From the NCBI GenBank assembly GCA_021850345.1, contig JAJZMN010000239.1, positions 1 to 11,832 on the forward strand: a stretch of DNA of 11,832 nt. The letters run 5' to 3'. Below the pieces are notes generated by a model, which saw nothing but the letters and a program-made list of their open reading frames with translations, was not told the origin of the DNA and did not search any database. A program made the position numbers and the translations under genes. The DNA comes from Actinomycetes bacterium (GTDB lineage Bacteria; Actinomycetota; Acidimicrobiia; Acidimicrobiales; RAAP-2). Shown here piece after piece: positions 5,654 through 11,832 of the stretch; positions within the stretch are counted from its first letter, which is position 1; the number at the start of each line of letters is the position of its first letter.

Positions 5654-6541
5654 GTGACTGACCACGGCATCCGACCGAAGGCGTGGGGCGTGCTCGCCGT
5701 CTCGCTGGCACTGATGGCACTCGTCGCGGCGCTCTCGTCCACGACCGAACACCAGCCCGCGGCGTCGTCGACCCCAGCGGCCTCGACCGCCTCGCCGGCC
5801 GGCGCCGTGTCACGTTCCGAGCCGCTGCACCGCCACCCGAGCACCGGGGGCACGGGTCGCTCCTCGTACGGTTCGGTCACCGCCCCCGACCGCCACGCCG
5901 CGATCTCACAGCACCTGGCCCGACACGAGGGACGGCCGATCCACCGGCGCATCGGCCCGCCGACAGCTGGCAGGGAACGCCCGTCGGTGCACCTCGCGTC
6001 GACGCCGGCGCTCGGGACACTCGCAGGCGCCGGGACCGGCACGACGGGGGTCGGCGCCGGGATATCGCCGGTGTCGCCGTCAGTGCCGTCGGGCACGCCC
6101 GGAGACACAGGGGGTACGGGCGACGCCCGCGCCGCGACGTCGGACGGCTCTCCTTCCACGACCGCCCCGTCGGCCACCACAGGCACGAGCGGCACGATGG
6201 GTACGACGGGTACGAGCGGTACGACAGGCACGACGGGTACGGCAGGCACGACAGGGTCCCACCACCACGGGACCATCGCCTTTCCCGCCACCTCGGCGAC
6301 GGTCAGCGCGCCCGGTGGCAGCGCCGTGAACGCGACTGCCACCTGGAGCGGGACGCCGACACTCCAGCTCACCATCACCTGCCCTGACGGCGTGTCGGCG
6401 TCGCGACGCGGCACGTCCGGGCTCTCCCTCGAAGTCAACGACACGGCCGGTGGAACCGGGAGCTGCGACGTCCAGCTCGCCACGCCGCCCAGCGTCCGAG
6501 CCGACGTCGACTTCACACTCACCGTCGAGCCCGCAGGATGA
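5654..6541 (+). CDS. Exported or membrane-anchored Thr/Gly-rich protein with collagen-like triplets
   Basis: The GTG start has GGGAG 11 bases upstream, and the product is 295 residues. It has a short basic start, one hydrophobic segment (about 11-28: signal anchor or uncleaved signal), and a long Ser/Thr/Ala/Pro-rich low-complexity stalk (about 29-176). Eight perfect Gly-Thr-X triplets follow (177-200), then His-His-His (203-205). A C-terminal strand-rich domain (about 206-295) contains ATWSGTPTLQLTI and a cysteine pair, C243 in TCPDG and C271 in GSCDV, likely a disulfide. No catalytic motif is visible. The layout is that of a surface stalk presenting a small beta domain. It ends 34 bases before the LysM/BTAD gene, so the two are probably co-transcribed. 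The family is not recognised. Confidence 0.6.
   Translation: MTDHGIRPKAWGVLAVSLALMALVAALSSTTEHQPAASSTPAASTASPAGAVSRSEPLHRHPSTGGTGRSSYGSVTAPDRHAAISQHLARHEGRPIHRRIGPPTAGRERPSVHLASTPALGTLAGAGTGTTGVGAGISPVSPSVPSGTPGDTGGTGDARAATSDGSPSTTAPSATTGTSGTMGTTGTSGTTGTTGTAGTTGSHHHGTIAFPATSATVSAPGGSAVNATATWSGTPTLQLTITCPDGVSASRRGTSGLSLEVNDTAGGTGSCDVQLATPPSVRADVDFTLTVEPAG
6182..6253 (+). repeat. Eight tandem 9-bp repeats encoding Gly-Thr-X
   Basis: Eight contiguous 9-base units of the form GGYACGRNN (GGCACGAGC, GGCACGATG, GGTACGACG and so on) are in frame. They read Gly-Thr-Ser/Met/Thr/Ser/Thr/Thr/Ala/Thr. Only the third residue and the wobble base of Gly vary strongly, so the repeat is kept at the protein level. 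Confidence 0.9.
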
Positions 6542-6565
6542 GCGGGGACCTGGCACGGGCAAGTC

Positions 6566-6569
6566 GGAG
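6566..6569 (+). promoter_or_regulatory. Ribosome-binding site for the LysM/BTAD gene
   Basis: GGAG lies six bases before GTG 6576. This selects that GTG over longer in-frame starts lying inside the preceding gene. Confidence 0.5.
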
Positions 6570-6575
6570 CACACG

Positions 6576-9137
6576 GTGAGCCGAAAGCTCACCGACGTGG
6601 CGATCGGCATCGCCGGTGCTCTCGTCGTCTTCGCCGCCGTCCCCAGCGTGCTCGCCCTCCTGGTCGGCGACCCCCTTCCCACGCACTGGACGCGGGGCGC
6701 CGTGGTGTCGCTCCACGGGCTCTTCGAGCTCTTGACCGTCGTGGCATGGTGCGCGTGGGCGACCTGCGCGTGGCTGCTCTTGCGATCTGTCGTCGACCAC
6801 GTGCGCACGCGTGACACGTCGCACACGCCGCGCCTCTTCGACCAGCTGGCCGTACGCATCGCAGTGGTGATTCTCGCCATCGCCCCCGCGGGTATTGCGA
6901 GCGTAGGCGGCACCGCGGGAGCGACCACTCGGCCGGCCTCGGCGGCGACGGCACCACCGGCAGGGCGTGTGACCACTGCGGCGAGCGGTGGTCACGGCAA
7001 CACCTCGCCGACAGCCACCGGCGCCGAGCACCCGATCGGCCGTTGGCACCGCGCCAGCGCCGCACACGGGGGGACCGCCATGCATCTGGTCGTCGCTGGC
7101 GAGTCGCTGTCGCAGATCGCCGACCGCTGGTACGGCGAAGGATCGGCGTGGAACGCCATTGCCGCGGCGAACCTCGGCCGCCTGATGGCCGACGGCACGC
7201 GCTTCGTGGACCCGGCCCACCCTCGGGCCGGATGGCAGCTCGCCATGCCGTCGCTGGCACCGACCTCGCTGATCTCCTCACTGCACCCCGACATCTCGTC
7301 GTCCGACGCCAATCGGAGGGGTCGGGACCCCTCGGGTAGCGCTCCGGCGCCGCTGCCCGAGCTCGGCGCGCTCGGCGTCGGAAGCCTCGTGGCTGCGCTG
7401 CTGGCGCGCCGAGCCCGCCAGCAGCGCAAGCGTCGTTCCCTCACCCGCCCAGAACGGGACCCCACGCCAGCACCCCAGGCGGCGGACGTGGCGCTCGTGG
7501 CGAGGCTCGCGCCGTTCGAGCACTCACCCCTGCTCGAATGGGTGGAAGTGGGGCTGTGCCAGCTGACGGTGGCCGCTCGCGCCGCCGACACGCCGCTTCC
7601 CGCGCTGGCGTGGCTGCGCGTCGGCAGCGCCGGCCTCGACGTCCACTTCAGGGCCGACCCGCCGCGCGCACCGGCACCGTGGATGCCAGCCGGTCCGGCC
7701 CGTTGGCGCCTCCCCGCTTCCGCGTACTCGTCGAGGGCACTGGTGGAGGTACCGCTCGAACCGTGTTGCCCCGTCGTCCTCCCCGTCGGCGACGACGCGG
7801 ATGCCACGTGGCTCCTGCCGATCGCCCCAGGCGCGTCCCTTGCCGTGCTCGGTCCCCTCGCAGGCACATTGATACGGGCGATGCAGGTCGCCGTGAGCAG
7901 GTGGCGCTGGGCCGACGGGCTCGTCGTCACCGCCGACGTCGACGCTGCCGTCGCAGCCGCCGACAGCCCCGGCCCGTGGCCGGCGGTGCCGACGACCAGC
8001 CCGCACGTCCTCTTCGTCGGGGACCACCGGGCGCTCCCCGAGGGTGTGCGAGCGCGTATCGCGGTGCTCACCGCCGAGATCTCCGACGAGGCGACCACGA
8101 GCGTGCTCGTCGACCACAGGGCCGCGACGCTCCACCCGTTCGGCGTCTCGCTGCGGCCACACCTGCTCGCGGACGTGTGGGCAGAGCCCATCGCCCAGGT
8201 CGCACCGTCGGCATCCGGCGGACCGGCGAGGCGCTGCGACGACCCGCCGCAGCACCGACCGAGCGCGCTACGGCACCGCGCGGGCCCCTCGGCGACGGCT
8301 CGCGTCGCTCGTCTCGCCGATCCCTCGGCGCTCGGACCGGTCCACGTACGCCTGCTCACCTCGGTCCCGCGGATCGACGGGCTGCACGCAGCACTGCCGG
8401 CCAATCGCGCTCGCCGTGCCGTCGAGCTGATCGCCTACCTCGCGATCCATTGGCCCGATCCTGTCACCGGCGACCGCCTACGCACCCGGGTGCTCGGGAG
8501 CGCCGACACCGATCCCACCACCAAGACGCTCTTCAACATCGTGCACGCGGCACGCCGGGCCCTCGGCCTGGCCCCCGACGGCACGCCGCTCCTGCCACCG
8601 CCATCGCGGGCCGGCCACTACCAGATCTCCTCCCTCGTGACCGTCGACGCGCGGCGAGCCGCTGCCTCGCTCGAAGACGGTCTCGCGTCCGGTGACATCG
8701 CGACGTCGCTCTCGCTCATCGAGCACGGCCTCGCGCTCGTGGAGGGCGAGCCACTCGGCGGGGTCCTGACCGGCTACGGCTGGTGGCGAGCCGAAGGCCA
8801 CGAGCGGCGGCTGGCCGACATCGTCGTAGATGGCGCGTGCGCGCTCGTCCGAGGGGCGATCTCGGCAGGAGAGATCGACCGCGCCCGATGGGCGATCGCG
8901 GTGGCGCGCCAGGTCGAGTCCTATAGCGAGGCGCTCACCCGCGCCGCGATGGTGGTCGCGGCGGCGTCCGGCGACGCGGTCCGGCTCCACGCCGAGTGGC
9001 TCGACTGCCGACGCCAAGTCGATGAGCTCGACCCCGGCGGCACGCCCACCCTCGCCACCGAGCGGCTCTACGTGCACCTGCGGGCGCAGCTCGGCGTCGA
9101 CGGGCGCCGGCGAGAGACGACGCCCGCGCGGACCTGA
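6576..9137 (+). CDS. LysM and winged-helix/BTAD membrane regulator
   Basis: An 853-residue protein with membrane segments at about 8-30, 49-69 and 91-110. An Ala/Thr/Pro linker leads to a LysM domain at about 169-225 (HLVVAGESLSQIADRWYG ... NAIAAANLGRL), which should bind peptidoglycan outside the cell. A fourth membrane segment (about 264-278) precedes a basic stop-transfer run (RRARQQRKRR). The cytoplasmic part has a 300-residue alpha/beta region without a Walker A lysine, although IAPGASLAVLGPLAG sits where a P-loop might be. A winged-helix-like domain (about 585-686; NRARRAVELIAYLA, TLFNIVHAARRALG) and a BTAD-type helical repeat domain (about 687-840) follow, as in AfsR/DnrI-type regulators. 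The protein could link wall state to transcription directly from the membrane. It converges with ddl, ten bases apart. Confidence 0.8.
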   Translation: MSRKLTDVAIGIAGALVVFAAVPSVLALLVGDPLPTHWTRGAVVSLHGLFELLTVVAWCAWATCAWLLLRSVVDHVRTRDTSHTPRLFDQLAVRIAVVILAIAPAGIASVGGTAGATTRPASAATAPPAGRVTTAASGGHGNTSPTATGAEHPIGRWHRASAAHGGTAMHLVVAGESLSQIADRWYGEGSAWNAIAAANLGRLMADGTRFVDPAHPRAGWQLAMPSLAPTSLISSLHPDISSSDANRRGRDPSGSAPAPLPELGALGVGSLVAALLARRARQQRKRRSLTRPERDPTPAPQAADVALVARLAPFEHSPLLEWVEVGLCQLTVAARAADTPLPALAWLRVGSAGLDVHFRADPPRAPAPWMPAGPARWRLPASAYSSRALVEVPLEPCCPVVLPVGDDADATWLLPIAPGASLAVLGPLAGTLIRAMQVAVSRWRWADGLVVTADVDAAVAAADSPGPWPAVPTTSPHVLFVGDHRALPEGVRARIAVLTAEISDEATTSVLVDHRAATLHPFGVSLRPHLLADVWAEPIAQVAPSASGGPARRCDDPPQHRPSALRHRAGPSATARVARLADPSALGPVHVRLLTSVPRIDGLHAALPANRARRAVELIAYLAIHWPDPVTGDRLRTRVLGSADTDPTTKTLFNIVHAARRALGLAPDGTPLLPPPSRAGHYQISSLVTVDARRAAASLEDGLASGDIATSLSLIEHGLALVEGEPLGGVLTGYGWWRAEGHERRLADIVVDGACALVRGAISAGEIDRARWAIAVARQVESYSEALTRAAMVVAAASGDAVRLHAEWLDCRRQVDELDPGGTPTLATERLYVHLRAQLGVDGRRRETTPART

Positions 9138-9147
9138 GGACCGGGCG

Positions 9148-10266
9148 TCAGGCGAGCTTCGCTGCGATCGACGCGGCGCCCTTCAAGACCGAGCCGTCCG
9201 CACCCTCGACGCTGTAATGGTGCGACGGGCGAGCCCTCGCCTCGTCGATCATGTCGGCGAGCAGCTTGTCGAAGGCGACGGGTGGGTCGACGAAGAGGTA
9301 GCGGGCGAGGGAACCAGGGATGGTGTTCACCTCGTTCACGTATAGCTCTCGCCCGTCGGAGAGGAAGTCGACGCGGGCGATGCCCCGCACCGACGAGAGG
9401 CGACCGACACGAGCGGCGACCTCGCGTAGTCGTTCTGCCAGACCGTCGTCGATCGCAGCCGGCAGCTCGCGCGGTGCGCTGGCCATCCCCTCGCCCCCGA
9501 CGTACTTGTCTGCGTAGCCCAAGATCTCCGGCTCGCCCGCACTTCCCCCGGCTCGCGCGGTGCGCAGCGGGCGCTCGATGGCCGACAAGGAGGGCTCCGG
9601 CCAGGAGCGCACGGCGATCTGCAGGTCGAACAGGTCGCTTCGGTAAGGCTCCACGATCGCCCCGGCACGCAGGTGCCGTGTGCTGGCGAGCAGGTGGATC
9701 GCCGTCTGGAGATCCTCCACCACGCTGATCCCGATCGACGAGCCGCCGAAGCGCGGCTTTACGATGTAGGGCCCGTCGAATCCTACGGACGCCGCTGTCG
9801 CGGTCAAAAGCACCCGGGGCAGCGCGGGAAGACCAGCGGCCGCCACAACAGCGGCGAACGCGAGCTTGTCCATGCCGAGCGCGGCGGCCGCGACCGAAGG
9901 ACCGGTGTAGCGCAGCCCCGCCAGGTCCAGCACTGCCTGCAAGGTACCGTCCTCGCCAGGGCCACCATGGCAGCAGACGACGGCCACGCTGACCCCGAGG
10001 GGCCTGGCTTTGCCGAATCGTCCCGCCTCGGCGCTGAACCCCGAGTCGAAGAGCAGCTGCACGCGGGTGGCGCCGGCAGGCACCCCAGCGACGAAGGCGC
10101 TCGCCTCGAGGTCGGGATCGACCTCGTACCAGTCCCCCGTCTTGGTCCAGTACAGCGCCCGTGCACCGAGCACCCGCGCCGACTGCAGGCCGGTCAGGAC
10201 GCTGACGTCGTGCTCAGGCGACGGTCCACCGAAGACGACGGCGACGTCGGAATGTGCTTCGGCCAC
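9148..10266 (-). CDS. ddl: D-alanine--D-alanine ligase family ATP-grasp enzyme
   Basis: The 372-residue length is typical. In the family it joins two D-alanines using ATP, making the dipeptide that MurF adds to the peptidoglycan stem. Motifs appear in order. VVFGGPSPEHDVS (about 10-22) holds E18. HGGPGEDGTLQ is at 100-110 and YTGP...MDK at 120-134. VKPRFGGSSIG (169-179) is the ATP-binding segment. RVDF at 298-301 and NEVN at 311-314 supply Mg2+ ligands. The usual NTLPGFT segment reads NTIPGSLARYLF, so the final substrate loop differs from standard Ddl and specificity (D-Ala, D-Lac, other) is open. GTG 10266 is chosen because AGGGAG lies six bases upstream; a GTG at 10311 lacks such a site. 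It lies 60 bases downstream of the Mur ligase gene, probably in one operon. Confidence 0.85.
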   Translation of the reverse strand: MAEAHSDVAVVFGGPSPEHDVSVLTGLQSARVLGARALYWTKTGDWYEVDPDLEASAFVAGVPAGATRVQLLFDSGFSAEAGRFGKARPLGVSVAVVCCHGGPGEDGTLQAVLDLAGLRYTGPSVAAAALGMDKLAFAAVVAAAGLPALPRVLLTATAASVGFDGPYIVKPRFGGSSIGISVVEDLQTAIHLLASTRHLRAGAIVEPYRSDLFDLQIAVRSWPEPSLSAIERPLRTARAGGSAGEPEILGYADKYVGGEGMASAPRELPAAIDDGLAERLREVAARVGRLSSVRGIARVDFLSDGRELYVNEVNTIPGSLARYLFVDPPVAFDKLLADMIDEARARPSHHYSVEGADGSVLKGAASIAAKLA

Positions 10267-10272
10267 AGAGTG

Positions 10273-10278
10273 CTCCCT
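10273..10278 (-). promoter_or_regulatory. Ribosome-binding site for ddl
   Basis: On the minus strand AGGGAG precedes GTG 10266 by six bases. It decides between this start and a GTG 45 bases further upstream. Confidence 0.6.
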
Positions 10279-10326
10279 CGTGTCGGTCGTGCCACCGCGC
10301 CGCGGGGGCACCGGGTCGTTCGAGGC

Positions 10327-11832
10327 TCAAGGGTAGTGGTCCGGAAGGTCGTTCTCGTAGAGCACTGCGTCGCGCGCGCCGAGGTGGCCACGCACCCACG
10401 CGACGGCTTCTTGCCGAGTGTTCGCAACGACGACCGGCCGGTCCCTGGGCGCTGCGCGCAAGAGCGCACGGCGGTTGGTCCTCCCGACCACCACAAGATC
10501 GGTGGCGAGGTCAGCCGCCGTCTGGGCGAACAGTTCGTTCTCCTCTGCTTGGCGGCCACCGAGCTCGATCATCCCTGGGGTCACCACCACTCGGCGCCCG
10601 TCACGTGGCGCCGCAGCGAGCAGGGCAAGGGCCGCGCGGGCACCGGCGGGGTTCGAGTTGAAAGTGTCGTCGACCACGAACACCCCCGACGCAGCGGTGC
10701 CCGTCGTGAGGCGGTTCGCGACAGAGGGCATGTCGCAGATGCGCCGGGCGATCACATCGAGCTCGACGCCAAGGTGGAGCGCGACCGCGACGGCACAGGC
10801 GAGGTTGGTCGGCTGCACGCCGCTCGCCTCGGGGAGCGTGGTCTTGACCCGCCGATCGCCGGCGACGATCGTGAGCGCAGTGCCGTCGCGCAGGACACAG
10901 ACGTCCGCGCCGTCGTCGACGGCCGAGCAGCGGATGACGGTGGGGCCGCCTTCCGAGGCGCCGAGCACCGCACCGAGCGACGCGAGGCGGTCGTCGTCGG
11001 CGTTCACCACGACCACGGATGCCCCCTCGGTGATCTCGGACTTCGCCTTCAAGATCGCGTCCTCGGAACCGAACCGCTCGAGGTGGACTGGGCCGATCGC
11101 CGTCATGACCGAGATCGACGGGGGGCACCAGCTGCACAGGTCCCGGATCTCGCCGGGGCCATAGGTGCCCATCTCGGCGACGAAGACCTCGGTACCCTCG
11201 GCGAGGTGCTCGTTCACCGAGCGTGCGAGCCCGCCGCGATTGTTGAAGGACGCAGGCGTCGCGACGACCGTCTTGGTGCCGGTGAGCAGGTGGGCCACGT
11301 GGTTCTTCGTGGACGTCTTGCCGTACGACCCGGTGATGGCGACGATCGTGGGCGACACACGCCGCAGGCGCTCGGCCGCGGCGACGACGAAGTGCTCGGA
11401 GAGCCGCCGCTCGACGGGCGCAGTGATGTAGAGCGCAAGATCGACGATGGCTGGCGCCGCGACGAGCCCAGCCGCGGCGAACGGCGCCGCTGCCCCGACG
11501 GCGGCACCGATGGCCACCACGGCGGATTGGAGCACGAGCCAGACCGCGGCGAGCACTTTCAGGCGCCGGGTGAGCACGAGCGGCGAGGTGCGGCCCCGGA
11601 TCGACAGGTGCACCGGGCCGATCAGCGCGACCCCCGCAGTGGCGAGCGCGACGAGCGGCCAGATGCCGCTCAGCACGACGCCGACGAGCGCGAGCACCGC
11701 GAGCTGGAGGTTGATCGGTTCGATGGTCCACCAGCGGATGGCGAACCTGCTACATGCGTCGGGGATGTAGTGCTCGCGCTGCGCCACGCGCAGCCAGCGC
11801 GCACCAGCCGGTGCCAGCGCCAGGACACAGGC
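10327..11832 (-). CDS. MurF-like Mur ligase with N-terminal membrane region (5' end outside window)
   Basis: The frame stays open to the window edge, and the residues before the first in-window GTG (ARWLRVAQREHYIP) still look coding, so the true start lies outside. The visible 501 residues start with a region of hydrophobic segments (about 40-70 and 90-135). The Mur ligase core follows: the P-loop ITGSYGKTSTK (about 166-176), NNRGGLARSVN, and EMGTYGPGEI. IGPVHLERFGS comes next, with AKSEI near the carbamylated-lysine site. VDDTFNSNP is at about 386-394 and TPGMIELG in the C-terminal domain. It ends YENDLPDHYP. Mur ligases join an amino acid or dipeptide to a UDP-MurNAc stem; MurF adds D-Ala-D-Ala. 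Ordinary MurF is soluble, so the membrane region marks a distinct actinobacterial branch that may use a lipid-linked or modified precursor. It sits upstream of ddl, the expected partner. Confidence 0.8.
   Translation of the reverse strand, partial: ACVLALAPAGARWLRVAQREHYIPDACSRFAIRWWTIEPINLQLAVLALVGVVLSGIWPLVALATAGVALIGPVHLSIRGRTSPLVLTRRLKVLAAVWLVLQSAVVAIGAAVGAAAPFAAAGLVAAPAIVDLALYITAPVERRLSEHFVVAAAERLRRVSPTIVAITGSYGKTSTKNHVAHLLTGTKTVVATPASFNNRGGLARSVNEHLAEGTEVFVAEMGTYGPGEIRDLCSWCPPSISVMTAIGPVHLERFGSEDAILKAKSEITEGASVVVVNADDDRLASLGAVLGASEGGPTVIRCSAVDDGADVCVLRDGTALTIVAGDRRVKTTLPEASGVQPTNLACAVAVALHLGVELDVIARRICDMPSVANRLTTGTAASGVFVVDDTFNSNPAGARAALALLAAAPRDGRRVVVTPGMIELGGRQAEENELFAQTAADLATDLVVVGRTNRRALLRAAPRDRPVVVANTRQEAVAWVRGHLGARDAVLYENDLPDHYP

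Noticed and set aside
5350..6522. 390-codon minus-strand frame with VPVVPVVPLV repeats
   Set aside because: The repeats are the reverse translation of the Gly-Thr-X array, and the frame overlaps two plus-strand genes with better composition.
6992..8404. 470-codon minus-strand open frame
   Set aside because: It lies wholly antisense to the LysM/BTAD gene, is Ser/Arg/Ala-rich and has no domain; a typical high-GC shadow.

Overview
The window is high-GC DNA with many GTG and TTG starts and tightly packed genes, which points to an actinobacterium. The inositol-monophosphatase subfamily, the LysM/BTAD membrane regulator and the membrane-anchored Mur ligase suggest Acidimicrobiia or a relative. This placement is inference, since no rRNA or universal marker lies in the window.

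Left end (1-900). The C-terminus of a succinate dehydrogenase/fumarate reductase flavoprotein overlaps the start of its iron-sulfur subunit gene by ATGA. The iron-sulfur gene keeps its [2Fe-2S] cluster motif but loses similarity to SdhB near position 503, about 80 codons in. The flavoprotein also loses family similarity upstream of about position 50. The piece looks like a broken sdhAB remnant or recombination scar. It sits directly beside the 3' end of a minus-strand tRNA-Val(UAC), a common site of integration.

Middle (900-4540). A minus-strand inositol-monophosphatase-family gene is divergent from a plus-strand pair encoding a conserved unknown protein and a lipoprotein. A CHAP-domain cell-wall hydrolase with a TTG start and strong Shine-Dalgarno site follows. 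It converges with and slightly overlaps a minus-strand pair of small unknown genes.

Regulatory/envelope block (4540-9137). After a divergent spacer holding four copies of a 12-bp tandem repeat come three plus-strand genes. The first encodes a sigma-factor-like protein. The second encodes an exported or anchored Thr/Ser/Gly-rich protein with eight collagen-like Gly-Thr-X triplets and a small Cys-pair domain. The third encodes an 853-residue membrane protein with an extracytoplasmic LysM domain and a C-terminal winged-helix plus BTAD module. Together they could form a wall-sensing regulatory set; this is the most interesting candidate system here, but it is inferred from order and domain content only.

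Right end (9148-11832). On the minus strand lie a Mur ligase (MurF-like) with an N-terminal membrane region, cut by the window edge, and downstream of it a D-alanine--D-alanine-ligase-type ATP-grasp enzyme. They are probably co-transcribed and would act in making and attaching the terminal dipeptide of peptidoglycan precursors, or a variant of it.

No rRNA, CRISPR array, insertion sequence or recognisable riboswitch was seen.
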